DNA of 64,000 bases from Chromohalobacter israelensis (GCA_000761475.1 JQNW01000008.1:148211-212210), one strand, 5' to 3'. Shown: positions 47,129 to 56,231, counted from the stretch's first letter. Numbers and translations: made by a program. The notes: generated by a model from the letters alone, not told the origin.

Positions 47129-47907
47129 ATGACGCGTCCGCGCCCGTCCTGACGGCACGCGGCGTACGTCTAGGCTTTGCCGACGACGTCGTGCTCGACG
47201 ACATCGACCTCGAGGTAGCCCCGCGCGAATTCGTGGCCATGGTCGGCGCTTCGGGCGTCGGCAAGTCCACCCTGCTGCGCGCCTTCGCCGGCTTGCTGGC
47301 CCCGCAGCGTGGCGACGTCCATCTCTCCACCGCCGAGGCATCGGCCAGCCGCGCCTGGTCGATGGTCTTCCAGGCGCCGCGCTTGTTTCCCTGGCGTCGC
47401 GTGCGCGCCAATGTCGAGCTGGGTCTGGAAGGCCTGGGACTATCGCGCGACGAGCGCCGTGCCCGTGCCATGGAGCCGCTGTCGCTGGTCGGGCTTGAGG
47501 AACTCGCCGAGCGCTGGCCACGCACGCTGTCCGGCGGTCAGCAACAGCGCGTGGGCATCGCCCGCGCACTGGCGGTGCGGCCTCGGGTGTTGTTCATGGA
47601 CGAGCCGTTCTCCGCACTCGACGCCCTGACCCGCCAGCGCCTGCAGAGCGAACTCACCGAGCTGCGCCAGCGCAGCGACGCGGCGATCGTCTTCGTCACT
47701 CATGACATCGAGGAGGCCGTCCTCCTCGCCGATCGCGTCGTGGTACTGGCCAAACCCGACAAAGGCGCACCGGCCACGGTGCGTGATATCGTCACCATCG
47801 ACCTGCCGCTCGCCCGGCGCCGCGAGCAGAGCGGCTTTCGCGAACACGTGCAGCGTCTGGAACAGCATATCGGCGTTGCCGCCACCCCCGAGGAGACGAC
47901 GTCATGA
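47125..47907 (+). CDS. ABC transporter ATP-binding protein, SsuB/TauB type
   Basis: Cytoplasmic ATPase of 260 aa. The ATG at 47125 overlaps the permease stop; the longer frame from 46510 is inside the permease gene. Walker A GASGVGKST (about 40-48), signature LSGGQQQRVGIARAL, Walker B VLFMDEPFSALD and switch His in FVTHDIEEA are intact. VFQAPRLFPWRRV at the Q-loop is typical of SsuB/TauB. It is followed by an overlapping DsrE-like gene. Confidence 0.92.
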   Translation: MNDASAPVLTARGVRLGFADDVVLDDIDLEVAPREFVAMVGASGVGKSTLLRAFAGLLAPQRGDVHLSTAEASASRAWSMVFQAPRLFPWRRVRANVELGLEGLGLSRDERRARAMEPLSLVGLEELAERWPRTLSGGQQQRVGIARALAVRPRVLFMDEPFSALDALTRQRLQSELTELRQRSDAAIVFVTHDIEEAVLLADRVVVLAKPDKGAPATVRDIVTIDLPLARRREQSGFREHVQRLEQHIGVAATPEETTS

Positions 47908-48206
47908 GTGCCTTGCGTGTCGTATTGCATGCCCCCACCGCCGATGGCCTCGCCCGCGCCCGGCGCAATGCACTCAACCTGACCCGGGCACGGCCCGGCA
48001 CCGAGGTGCTGATCGTGGCCAACGGCGCCGCCGTGGCCGCCGCCCTGGACACACCCGACCCGGCCACCGATGCCTGGCTGCGGCTGTGCCGCAATACCCT
48101 CGCGGCCCAGGCGCTGGACAACCCCGACGGCCTCGGCGAAGTCGAGGCCGCGGTGGTCACGCTCGCCGACCTGCAGGCGCAGGGCTGGGCCTATATCCGC
48201 GCTTGA
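47904..48206 (+). CDS. DsrE-like small protein in the SsuABC-type operon
   Basis: This 100-aa protein overlaps the ATPase gene by 4 bp (ATGA). It has the DsrE/F-like layout: a first strand (LRVVLHAPTADGL), a helix with ARARRNALNLT, a second strand TEVLIVANGAAV, then a single Cys in LRLCRNTLAAQAL and a final AVVTLADLQAQGWAYIRA. DsrE relatives handle persulfidic sulfur on a Cys. Its location at the end of a sulfonate-type importer operon suggests sulfur relay or sensing, but it might be a general accessory. Family assignment is by pattern and is moderately sure. Confidence 0.7.
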   Translation: MSALRVVLHAPTADGLARARRNALNLTRARPGTEVLIVANGAAVAAALDTPDPATDAWLRLCRNTLAAQALDNPDGLGEVEAAVVTLADLQAQGWAYIRA

Positions 48207-48393
48207 GTCTCGCGCCACCCCCCTTGTGATCCCCGGGGGGCGTCACCATGTGGTGAGTAGGCAAGGGCGCGGGAAGCGCCTCGTCTGGGCAAATATCCAA
48301 GATGCATTTGCTTAGCGAAATCCATTGTTTCCCATGCCCTGGTTTGTGATGCGAAGCTCAGTGTTTCGCGCCAATCAGTGAAAGGAGGACGCC

Positions 48394-49026
48394 ATGGCAC
48401 TACAACTCGGCGATATTGCCCCGGATTTCACCCAGGACAGCACCGACGGTACGATCAACTTCCACGAGTGGGCCGGCGACAACTGGGTCATCCTGTTCTC
48501 GCATCCCAAGGATTTCACGCCGGTATGCACCACCGAGCTTGGTGAGGTGTCGCGTCTGAAGCCGGAATTCGAGAAACGCAATGCCAAGGCTATCGGGCTT
48601 TCCGTCGATCCGCTGGACGATCACAAGGCGTGGGAAGGCGATATCAAGGAAACCCAGGGCCATGGCCTGAACTTTCCGCTGCTGGCGGACGCCGACCGCA
48701 AGGTCAGCTCGCTGTACGGAATGATTCACCCCAACGCCAACGACACCCTGACGGTGCGTAGCGTCTTCATCATCGACCCCAGCAAGAAAGTGCGCCTGAC
48801 GCTGACCTACCCGGCCAGCACCGGTCGCAACTTCGCGGAGATTCTGCGTGTGCTGGACAGCCTTCAGTTGACCGACAGCCAGAAGGTCGCCACGCCGGTG
48901 AACTGGACCGAAGGCGACGACTGCATCATCGTCCCCTCGGTCGACAACGAGACGGCCAAGGAACTCTTCCCGCAGGGCTGGGACGAGAAGAAGCCGTACC
49001 TGCGCATGGTCAAGCTGCAGAAATGA
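48394..49026 (+). CDS. 1-Cys peroxiredoxin (Prx6/LsfA-like)
   Basis: Cytoplasmic thiol peroxidase of 210 aa. The peroxidatic motif PKDFTPVCTTE contains Thr42 and Cys45; the length and the C-terminal part (DDCIIVPSVDNETAKELFPQ) mark the Prx6 subgroup, which reduces peroxides with one Cys. AAAGGAGGA precedes the ATG. The Pseudomonas homolog LsfA is known as sulfate-starvation induced; here too the gene follows a sulfonate-type importer operon, separated by 187 bp, and is followed by a terminator. Confidence 0.93.
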   Translation: MALQLGDIAPDFTQDSTDGTINFHEWAGDNWVILFSHPKDFTPVCTTELGEVSRLKPEFEKRNAKAIGLSVDPLDDHKAWEGDIKETQGHGLNFPLLADADRKVSSLYGMIHPNANDTLTVRSVFIIDPSKKVRLTLTYPASTGRNFAEILRVLDSLQLTDSQKVATPVNWTEGDDCIIVPSVDNETAKELFPQGWDEKKPYLRMVKLQK

Positions 49027-49050
49027 CCTTCTGCCGATGATCCGCCTCGT

Positions 49051-49080
49051 CAGGCGCCATCCGGCGCCATCCGGCGCCAT
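49051..49080 (+). repeat. Short tandem repeat
   Basis: Three copies of a 10-bp unit, CCGGCGCCAT (the first copy begins CA), lie between the peroxiredoxin stop and its terminator. Confidence 0.85.
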
Positions 49081-49086
49081 GACCCC

Positions 49087-49120
49087 ATCGCCCGTGGCCT
49101 GGACCACGGGCGATTTGTTT
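49087..49120 (+). terminator. Terminator of the peroxiredoxin gene
   Basis: ATCGCCCGTGG pairs perfectly with CCACGGGCGAT over a six-base loop, followed by TTGTTT. Confidence 0.88.
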
Positions 49121-49296
49121 CATGCACGTTGTTCCGCATGAGACACCCCTTGCCTACGGAGACTCACGTGGGTATCCAGGAACTGGCGAATGGTCGGGAT
49201 GATCACCTCGCCATGGGTTTCCAGAGCGAAGTGCCCCGTGTCGTAAAGGCGAATGTCGGCATCGACGGCCCGAGACAGGCACGTTTCAGACAGCGG
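49120..49296 (-). pseudogene. Alpha/beta-hydrolase remnant (C-terminal fragment)
   Basis: On the minus strand this 58-codon frame reads IRLYDTGHFALETHGEVIIP, then TIRQFLDTHV, and ends at a TGA. This is the catalytic-His end (DTGHFALETH) of an alpha/beta-hydrolase, similar to small epoxide-hydrolase/haloalkane-dehalogenase-like proteins. A TAG stop stands directly upstream in frame, and no start or N-terminal part is present, so it is a decayed remnant. The sequence on to 49621 is of lower GC and shows no other gene I can support. Confidence 0.7.
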
Positions 49297-49621
49297 CTAG
49301 ACCACGGAGGAGCGGCGTTCGGCCGACACGCGGCGCGCCGTTCGGACCATGCGCACCAGGCACGCTGCTCGATAAGCAACGAACAACAACAAGATCGCTA
49401 TCTTGAACGAGGTCTTGATCCGCATCGTCGTACCCGGCTCGGCGTCTCATGGGGAAGGAGTACGACGAGTTAATCAGAAGGATGTTAAGGAATGTTGACG
49501 CCGTGGTAGCCGGCCGCACCCAATATCGACCTCCCGGGGGCAGACTTGAGTATGACCGGCAAGTTTTAATGAAAAAATCTCTGATGCAGGTCCTTGCCGC
49601 GGGTACCGACGCGGCCAGGCT

Positions 49622-50911
49622 TCATGCCCAGGCGGCGTGCGCCTCGACCTGGTGGTGCGCTGGCAAGGCCCGGCGGGGCGCTGCGTCACGCGACGCGGGC
49701 ACTTCCTGCGACGCTTCCATGAGACGGAACCGGTGTACCACGCTGGCCAGTCGGGACGACTGATCGCGCAGCGAGGCCGCCGCGGCCGCGGACTGCTCGA
49801 CCAGGGCCGCGTTCTGCTGGATCATGCGATCGATGCGCTCCACCGAGTGGTTGACCTGCTCGATACCGCTGGACTGCTCGCCGGCGGCACTGCTGATCTC
49901 GCTGATCGCGCCACTGACCCGCTGCACCCCGGCGACGATCTCCTCGATGGTCGTCCTTGTGGCTTCGGCCTGGCTCACGCCGGCGGCCACCGTCTCGCCG
50001 CTGTCGCGAATCAGCGTCTTGATCTCGTTGGCCGCCGTGGCGGAACGTCCCGCGAGATTGCGTACCTCACTGGCGACCACGGCGAAACCTCGGCCCTGGC
50101 CTCCCGCGCGGGCGGCCTCGACCGAGGCGTTCAGAGCCAGCAGATTGGTCTGGAAGGCGATGTCGTCGATCAGCCCAACGATGTCGCCGATACGCCGCTC
50201 CGCCTCGGCGATGGCATGCATGCGCGTGACCACATCCTTCACCGCTTCGCCACCGCGCACGGCCGCCTCGGCGGTATGCGTGGCCAGCTCGTCGGCTCGC
50301 TGCGCGGCCTGTGCGGTCTGCTGAATGCTCTCGGTCAACTGGGCGATGGCGGCGACGCTCTGCTGCAGGTTGCCCACCGATTGTTCGGTGCGCGTGGCGA
50401 GGTCCTGATTGCCCAGGGCGATTTCCTCACTGGCGATGGCGACGCTATCGCTGGCGTCGCGCACCTGGGCGACCATGCCGCCGAGGCCCGTCTGCATGGT
50501 GCCCAGAGCCTCCTGCAGCTCGCTGATTTCATCACGCCCCTGGCAGGCGATCGGCTGAGTGAGATCTCCCCCGGCGATGGCGGTCGCATAGTCCTTGGCC
50601 TCGCGCACCGGCGCACAGATCGCCCGCATGTTGAGCCAGGTCAGCGGCGCCACGACCAGAACCGTCACCAATCCGGCGACCACGAACAACAACAGCGAGC
50701 CCTGCGCCACCTCGGCCAGCCGCGCGGCCATGACACCCGCCTGGGTCTCCTGCACGAGCCCTTGATCCAACAACCCCAGGCTGGCGTCGTACAGGCGATA
50801 CATGCCCCACACCCCGGTACCGCCCAACACGCCCAGCAACGCCAGAACGACGACGATCGCCCCCACCATGCGAACGCGCACCGAGAAACGGCGCATGAGC
50901 GACATCAACAT
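49622..50911 (-). CDS. Methyl-accepting chemotaxis protein with minimal periplasmic part
   Basis: Chemoreceptor of 429 aa from the ATG at 50911 (AGGGAA upstream). Two membrane helices are seen near residues 11-33 and 72-92, with only about 35-40 residues between them, against about 150 in Tar-type receptors. A HAMP-like stretch ([27 protein letters not shown]) and the signalling domain follow, with the conserved tip [20 protein letters not shown], then [15 protein letters not shown] and [15 protein letters not shown]. It should act on CheA/CheW at the inner membrane. No che genes are nearby. The short outer part suggests sensing inside the membrane or through a partner. Confidence 0.9.
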   Translation of the reverse strand: MLMSLMRRFSVRVRMVGAIVVVLALLGVLGGTGVWGMYRLYDASLGLLDQGLVQETQAGVMAARLAEVAQGSLLLFVVAGLVTVLVVAPLTWLNMRAICAPVREAKDYATAIAGGDLTQPIACQGRDEISELQEALGTMQTGLGGMVAQVRDASDSVAIASEEIALGNQDLATRTEQSVGNLQQSVAAIAQLTESIQQTAQAAQRADELATHTAEAAVRGGEAVKDVVTRMHAIAEAERRIGDIVGLIDDIAFQTNLLALNASVEAARAGGQGRGFAVVASEVRNLAGRSATAANEIKTLIRDSGETVAAGVSQAEATRTTIEEIVAGVQRVSGAISEISSAAGEQSSGIEQVNHSVERIDRMIQQNAALVEQSAAAAASLRDQSSRLASVVHRFRLMEASQEVPASRDAAPRRALPAHHQVEAHAAWA

Positions 50912-51025
50912 GAGTTCCCTGCCCCTTGAATGGTCGAAAGTCATTCCATCACTGTGACAGAGCAAGCATCGCGAACCTTGATGTACGTCAACTACGCGAG
51001 GATTCGCCGGCACGGAACCTCGGGG

Positions 51026-51901
51026 TCAGGTCGTCGGCCGGGCCTTGATCGCCACCTGACGCTCGTACAGCGCGATGGCGACGCCGCTGCCGATGATCAC
51101 GGCGGCGCCGACGAACACCCAGACATCGGGCACCTCGTCCCACAACCACCAGCCCAGCAGTACGGCCCAGACCATGGCGGTGTAATCGAAGGGCGCGGCC
51201 AGCGCCGCCGGGGCGTAGCGAAACGCCAGCGTGATGCACGACACCGCGCCCACACCGAAGATGCCGGACCCGATGAAGCCCAGCCATGCCAGACCTTCGG
51301 GCATCTTCCAGACACTGGGCAGCAGCAGGGCACTGAGGATCAGCGGCACCAGGGTGGCATAGAAGACCATCGCCCACAGGCTCTCCTTGCCACCGTAGCG
51401 CCGTGCGGTGATCATCATCAGGGCATAGCACACCGCCGCGCCGACGACGATCAATGCACCCCATTGAAAGCCCGCCGCGCCGGGACGCACCACCACCAGC
51501 ACACCCGCGAAGCCGACCAGCGAGGCAATGAACGGCAGGCGTTCGACACGCTCCTTGAGCAGTGGGCCGGACAGCAGCGTCACGAACAACGGTGCGGCGA
51601 AGGCGATGGCCGTGGTTTCCGCCAGCGGCAACAGGGTCAAGCCAGTCACGAAGCAGAACATGGTGCCGGCGAAGATCATCCCGCGCAGCAGGTGTATCCC
51701 CGGCCGCCGGGTCTTGAGCTTGCGCCAGCCGCCGTTGAAGCGCGCCAGCAGCGCGATCAGCGGCAGCGAGATCAGGGTACGAAAGAAGATGATCTGGATC
51801 GGCTCGTAGGTGGCCCCCAGCCACTTGGACACGGCATCGCCCAGCGCCAGGCACAACACTCCGGCGCACATGATCAGGATACCCAGCAGCGACGACGACA
51901 T
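51026..51901 (-). CDS. EamA-family transporter
   Basis: Drug/metabolite transporter of 291 aa with ten helices; the ATG at 51901 has GGAGGT five bases upstream. Two EamA repeats are visible, with IIFFRTLISLPLIALLARF in the first and FDYTAMVWAVLLGWWLWDE in the second. It is of the RarD/YdcZ-like carboxylate/amino-acid/amine group. Its C-terminus lies 115 bp from the start of the chemoreceptor gene; the two may share a transcript. The substrate is unknown. Confidence 0.83.
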   Translation of the reverse strand: MSSSLLGILIMCAGVLCLALGDAVSKWLGATYEPIQIIFFRTLISLPLIALLARFNGGWRKLKTRRPGIHLLRGMIFAGTMFCFVTGLTLLPLAETTAIAFAAPLFVTLLSGPLLKERVERLPFIASLVGFAGVLVVVRPGAAGFQWGALIVVGAAVCYALMMITARRYGGKESLWAMVFYATLVPLILSALLLPSVWKMPEGLAWLGFIGSGIFGVGAVSCITLAFRYAPAALAAPFDYTAMVWAVLLGWWLWDEVPDVWVFVGAAVIIGSGVAIALYERQVAIKARPTT

Positions 51902-52122
51902 ACCCACCTCCAGGAAAGGTACGGGAAACGGTCAACGAATCGGCCCCTGAGCATAGCCGAATCGCAGACGCACCGCGATGGTGCAACATCGCGCCTTGAG
52001 GTTTCAGGACGCAAGCCGCACATCGGAGGTGAAACGTGCATAATCGATGTGCGCGCGCGCTCCGTGCGGACGGCACGGAGGCCCGCACGCTCGTTCATTC
52101 ACTCGAGGAACTGCAGAGAGCC

Positions 52123-52707
52123 ATGACGCTCGATACCACCGCGATCAATCAGCAAATGACCCACTTCGACGATCACGAGGCGATCTGGCTGTTCGGCTAT
52201 GGTTCCTTGATCTGGAAAGCCGACTTTCCGTTTCTGGAGCGTCGTCCCGCGCATATCGTCGGCTGGACACGGCGTTTCTGGCAGGGATCGCACGACCATC
52301 GCGGCACGCCCGAGGCACCGGGGCGCGTCGCCACCTTGACCGAGTCGCCCGGGGCTATCTGCCATGGCATGGCCTATCGCATCACGCGGGACGTGCTCGG
52401 CCCACTCGATGTCCGCGAGAAAAACGGCTATCTGCGCGTGGTCACGCCATTGCACTTCGACGACAGCGGCCATGCGGAAAGTCATGAGGGCCTGGTCTAT
52501 CTCGCCAGCGAGGACAACGCCGCCTTTCTCGGCCCGGCGTCGAACGCCGAGATCGCCCGGCAGATCGCCGAATCCCACGGCCCCAGCGGACCCAATCGCG
52601 ATTACCTGCTCAATCTCACCGACGCCTTGCGCGAGATGGGCCACGACGATCCGCATATCTTCGCCCTGGAGCGCGAACTGCTTGCCCTTCCCAAGCAGCC
52701 GGCCTGA
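52123..52707 (+). CDS. chaC: Gamma-glutamylcyclotransferase ChaC
   Basis: Cytoplasmic enzyme that cleaves glutathione to 5-oxoproline and Cys-Gly. The start at 52123 gives 194 aa. The substrate-loop motif GYGSLIW (about 25-31), the typical RRFWQGSHDHRGTPEAPGRV segment, and the catalytic Glu in REKNGY are intact. It faces the arfB gene convergently across a 48-bp gap with small GC-rich dyads. No cha operon is near. Confidence 0.92.
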   Translation: MTLDTTAINQQMTHFDDHEAIWLFGYGSLIWKADFPFLERRPAHIVGWTRRFWQGSHDHRGTPEAPGRVATLTESPGAICHGMAYRITRDVLGPLDVREKNGYLRVVTPLHFDDSGHAESHEGLVYLASEDNAAFLGPASNAEIARQIAESHGPSGPNRDYLLNLTDALREMGHDDPHIFALERELLALPKQPA

Positions 52708-52755
52708 AAGCCGGCCGTTCACGAGGCAACCGCCACGGACATGCGCGGCGCGGCC

Positions 52756-53169
52756 TTATACCTCCACCTTGCCGCGCAAGGCCTTGGTCTTTCCCTTGCG
52801 AGTTTTCTTGTCGACGCGGCGACGCTTCGCGCCCTTGGAAGGCTGGGTGGGACGGCGTACCTTGCGTTGCTGCACCGCGCCCTGGATCAGGGCCTTGAGA
52901 CGCGCGAGCGCCTCTTCCTTGTTGGCTTCCAGCGTGCGGTGGCGCTGCGCCTTGATGATGACCACGCCATCCTTGCTGATGCGCTGATCGGAAAGCGCCA
53001 TCAGCCGCTCCTTGTAGAACGGTGGCAAGGACGAACGCGGAATGTCGAAGCGCAGGTGTACCGCCGAGGCGACCTTGTTGACGTTCTGGCCGCCGGCACC
53101 CTGCGCCCGGATCTGACTAATGTCGATTTCCCAATCGGCGAGCGCCACCGTATTGGAGATCGTCAGCAT
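52756..53169 (-). CDS. arfB: Alternative ribosome-rescue factor ArfB (peptidyl-tRNA hydrolase)
   Basis: ArfB hydrolyses peptidyl-tRNA on stalled ribosomes. The 137-aa product has the class I release-factor GGQ (residues 26-28 in RAQGAGGQNVNKV), no codon-recognition domain, and a long basic tail (from about residue 100, VRRPTQPSKGAKRRRVDKK) that enters the mRNA channel in the known structure. All parts are complete. Confidence 0.95.
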   Translation of the reverse strand: MLTISNTVALADWEIDISQIRAQGAGGQNVNKVASAVHLRFDIPRSSLPPFYKERLMALSDQRISKDGVVIIKAQRHRTLEANKEEALARLKALIQGAVQQRKVRRPTQPSKGAKRRRVDKKTRKGKTKALRGKVEV

Positions 53170-53245
53170 GGCGTGGCCCTCGTGACGGATGAATGAGTCC
53201 CGTCAGGCTACACCACCGGCGCCTCCCCCGGGCAATCGCGTGATA

Positions 53246-53419
53246 TCAGGCAGCGTCGTCGTCCTGGCGATTGTCTTCGTTCAGCGTGGAGACCTTCGCC
53301 GTGGCGTCATGGACACTGACGTGTTGATTGGCTTCGCTTTCCGCGACCAGCGAGAACGGCAGCAGCGCGGAGACGACGATGGTTGCCAACATCGAGAACA
53401 GCTTGTTGAGCGCTTTCAT
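53246..53419 (-). CDS. Small secreted protein, 57 aa
   Basis: The ATG at 53419 follows a strong AAGGAG; a longer frame from 53500 covers the promoter. The product has a clear signal peptide (MKALNKLFSMLATIVVSALL...SLVA, cleavage near residue 27) and a mature part of about 30 residues that is acidic, ending DNRQDDDAA. I do not recognise the family. A 12-bp palindrome of the SlyA/MarR type (53470-53481) lies about 50 bp upstream, suggesting regulated expression. Confidence 0.65.
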   Translation of the reverse strand: MKALNKLFSMLATIVVSALLPFSLVAESEANQHVSVHDATAKVSTLNEDNRQDDDAA

Positions 53420-53469
53420 GACCACTCCTTGAAGATGGTGGTGATGCGGCGTTTTGTCGCAATACACGA

Positions 53470-53481
53470 TTAGCATGCTAA
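53470..53481. promoter_or_regulatory. SlyA/MarR-type operator candidate, small secreted protein gene
   Basis: TTAGCATGCTAA is a perfect 12-bp palindrome differing by one base from the SlyA site TTAGCAAGCTAA. It is in the AT-rich promoter region of the 57-aa protein gene. The rest of the 53420-53758 gap has no convincing gene; a 60-codon frame from 53625 has no ribosome site. Confidence 0.6.
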
Positions 53482-53758
53482 AAGAATTGGCGGACGTCAA
53501 GCGTTCCGTCCTCAGTCAGATTTTCTGCCACACTCATGGGATGACCGGTGCCTATATTGTTAGCCGTTAAACTATTTTGGCATCAGAGCCACAATTGCTC
53601 TGCATTTTTTACTAAAATACCCATGTGAGCTACGACCAAAGGCGTAGCCAACGGCTCATCCGTTTCGCTCACACCCTTGAGCCCGGCGCCATGTCGGACC
53701 AATGGCGGAATCAAGAGCTAGGTGATCATTCTGTCCCACACAAGGAGACAACAACGCC

Positions 53759-54124
53759 ATGCCACAATCTCGCTCGCAAAGATTGGGCGCCATCGTGCTG
53801 CTGGTAGCCTCGCTCGTCGGGCTGGCCATCGCACTTTATGCCTATTTCATGCCGCTGACCGGTGTGACGGGCACGCTCGGCGCACTCGTCGCCATTATCG
53901 CCACCCTCATCCTGGCCGTGCTGTCGCTCGCCTTGCCCGCCTTTAAAGGGAACGGCTCTCGCAACGCCTGGCGCGTACTGATTTTCCTGGGGCTCGCCGG
54001 CACCTGTTTCGCGGGGCTCCTCCTGCAACAATGGTGGCTTTGCGTGGCCATGGTCGTCGGCCTGATCGGCTTGATTCTCGACATGGTCCTCGCCAATCGC
54101 CCTGCCCATCCCGCCCATACATGA
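53759..54124 (+). CDS. Four-helix membrane subunit upstream of the quinoprotein gene
   Basis: This 121-aa hydrophobic protein (CAAGGAGAC upstream) has four to five predicted helices, for example AIVLLVASLVGLAIALYAYF and AWRVLIFLGLAGTCFAGLLL. It has the size and layout of the N-terminal membrane domain that is fused to the dehydrogenase in E. coli Gcd. The quinoprotein gene begins 11 bp after its stop. It probably anchors the dehydrogenase and passes electrons to ubiquinone; this is inferred from position and topology. Confidence 0.8.
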   Translation: MPQSRSQRLGAIVLLVASLVGLAIALYAYFMPLTGVTGTLGALVAIIATLILAVLSLALPAFKGNGSRNAWRVLIFLGLAGTCFAGLLLQQWWLCVAMVVGLIGLILDMVLANRPAHPAHT

Positions 54125-54135
54125 GGAGCCGATTC

Positions 54136-56178
54136 ATGCCGACACTCAGATTCAGCGCGCAACGCCTCGGCACCACGGCGGCGCTGGCGCTATTGTTGAC
54201 CCCGACTGCCCTGCTGGCACAGGAGACGTCCGCCGAGCAGGACGCCTCGAACACGCAGAACACGAGCGCCCAGGACAACGGCGCGGCACCGGAACAGGCT
54301 CAGTCCGAGCCGGTGCCACTGGTTCCCGGCACACCGACGTGGGATAGCTTCCACGGCCAGCTCAACGCGCAGAAATACAGCCCCCTGGATCAGATCAACG
54401 CCGATAACGTCGGCGACCTGGAAAAGGTCTGGGAAGTGCATACCGGCGATGTCTCCGATGGCTCCGGCGATCTGCCGCCCACGGTATGGTCCGCGACACC
54501 GGTGTTCGCCAACGACACGCTCTATATCGGCACGCCGTTCTATCGCATCCTTGCGCTCGATCCCGCCACCGGCGAGCAGAAATGGAGCTTCGACACCGAG
54601 TCTTCTCTCGAGGCACTGACGCAACCCGCGCTCAAGAGCCGCGGCGTTGCCTACTGGGAAGCGGATGATCCGGTCGAGGGCGAGTCCTGCCAGAAAATCG
54701 TCTACCTCGGCACCATGGATGCGCAGCTCTTCGCCGTCGATGCCGACACCGGCGAGAAGTGCACGAGCTTCGCCGATAACGGCGTGCTCGACGTCAATCA
54801 GTGGAACGATACCCATGACAAATGGCCGCTCTCGCTGCTGCAGCCGCCGACCGTGGTGGGCGATCACCTGATTCTCGGCTGGGCCGGCAAGGATTGGGCG
54901 TTCGAGCAAGCGCCTCCCGGCACAGTGTTCTCCATCAACGCCCGCACCGGCGAGCGCGAATGGAGCTTCAATGCTCTCTCCGAGGAAATGCGCGAGAAGA
55001 GCGGCACCGCCAACGTGTGGACGCATATGTCCGCCGACGAGGAAAACGGCCTCGTTTATCTGCCGATCTCCTCGCCATCGCCCAACTACTGGGGCGGCAA
55101 CCGCACCGAGGACGTGCCCCTGGCGACCTCGACCACCGCGCTCGACGTCGATACCGGCGAAGTCGTCTGGTCGCGTCAGTGGGTACACCACGATGTCTGG
55201 GACTATGACATCAATGCGGCGCCGACACTGATGGACATCACGGTGGACGGCGAAGAAATCCCCGCTCTGGTGCAGGCCACCAAGATGGGCTTTCTGTTCG
55301 TGGTCAATCGCCTGACCGGTGAGGACGTCTGGCCGATCGAGGAGCGCCCGGTGCCGCAAGGCGACGGTTCCGTCAAAGGCGAAGAATACGCGGACACGCA
55401 ACCCTTCCCGACCAAGCCCGCGCCGCTTCTCGACCAGGCCGAGAAGCCCGAAGTCTGGGGGCTCGCCGATGCCGTCAGCTTCGGTCAGTGCTCGGCCCTC
55501 TGGGATGACCTGGCCTACGAAGGCATGTACACCCCGCCCACCACCCAGGGTGAAGGTGCACTCACCTACCCGGACAGTGCGGGCGGTGTGCAATGGGGCG
55601 GGGTCGCCTTCGATCCGCAGAGCCAGACAGCCATCGTCAATACCTCGCACATCGTGCAGTACGTGAAGCTCTACGAGCGCGAGGCCTACGAGAAGGCCGA
55701 CAGCGGCTCGGGCAACGAAAGCGGTTTCGCGCCGCAGACGGGCGCGCCCTACGGCATGCGTCTCGAAGTCGCGCTCAACTGGCTCGGCATGCCGTGCTGG
55801 AAGCCGCCCTTCGGCGAGATCGTCGCCCTGGACATGAAAACGGGTGACGTGAAATGGCGCCGTCCCATCGGGGCGTCTCAGCAGTACGGCTTCTTCATGC
55901 CCGAAAGCTGGGGCTCGCCCACCATCGGCGGCCCGGCGGTCACCGCAGGCAACGTGATCTTCATCGGTGCCTCGATGGATGCCAAGCTGCGTGCCTACTC
56001 GCTCGAGACCGGCGAGGAACTGTGGGAAGACCAGGCCGAAGCGCCCGGCGTCTCGAATCCCGCGGTCTACGAGTACGAAGGCCGTGAATACGTCGCCTTC
56101 ATCGCCGGCGGCAACTCGATCCTGAAGGATCAGGTCGGCGATCAGGTCGTCGTCTACGCCCTGCCGGAAGACGAGTGA
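54136..56178 (+). CDS. PQQ-dependent dehydrogenase, membrane glucose-dehydrogenase-like
   Basis: Periplasmic quinoprotein of 680 aa that should oxidise a sugar or alcohol with PQQ. The ATG at 54136 follows GAGGAG (54121 is an in-frame alternative). It has a signal peptide (about 1-30) and an eight-bladed propeller with repeated DPATGEQKWSFD-like strands. The stretch VHHDVWDYDINAAPTLMDIT closely matches the catalytic-Asp region of Gcd, and YSPLDQINADNVGDL its start. Unlike E. coli Gcd (796 aa) it lacks the N-terminal membrane domain, which is encoded by the preceding gene. No PQQ-synthesis genes are in the window. A terminator follows. Confidence 0.9.
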   Translation: MPTLRFSAQRLGTTAALALLLTPTALLAQETSAEQDASNTQNTSAQDNGAAPEQAQSEPVPLVPGTPTWDSFHGQLNAQKYSPLDQINADNVGDLEKVWEVHTGDVSDGSGDLPPTVWSATPVFANDTLYIGTPFYRILALDPATGEQKWSFDTESSLEALTQPALKSRGVAYWEADDPVEGESCQKIVYLGTMDAQLFAVDADTGEKCTSFADNGVLDVNQWNDTHDKWPLSLLQPPTVVGDHLILGWAGKDWAFEQAPPGTVFSINARTGEREWSFNALSEEMREKSGTANVWTHMSADEENGLVYLPISSPSPNYWGGNRTEDVPLATSTTALDVDTGEVVWSRQWVHHDVWDYDINAAPTLMDITVDGEEIPALVQATKMGFLFVVNRLTGEDVWPIEERPVPQGDGSVKGEEYADTQPFPTKPAPLLDQAEKPEVWGLADAVSFGQCSALWDDLAYEGMYTPPTTQGEGALTYPDSAGGVQWGGVAFDPQSQTAIVNTSHIVQYVKLYEREAYEKADSGSGNESGFAPQTGAPYGMRLEVALNWLGMPCWKPPFGEIVALDMKTGDVKWRRPIGASQQYGFFMPESWGSPTIGGPAVTAGNVIFIGASMDAKLRAYSLETGEELWEDQAEAPGVSNPAVYEYEGREYVAFIAGGNSILKDQVGDQVVVYALPEDE

Positions 56179-56231
56179 TTCCGACAGCGAGTGGACAGTA
56201 GCGACAGAAGGTCGTGATCAGCAGCAAGACG

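Noticed and set aside
53625..53807. 60-codon ORF upstream of the membrane subunit gene
   Set aside because: No ribosome site, unusual composition, and it overlaps the start of the well-supported 53759 gene.
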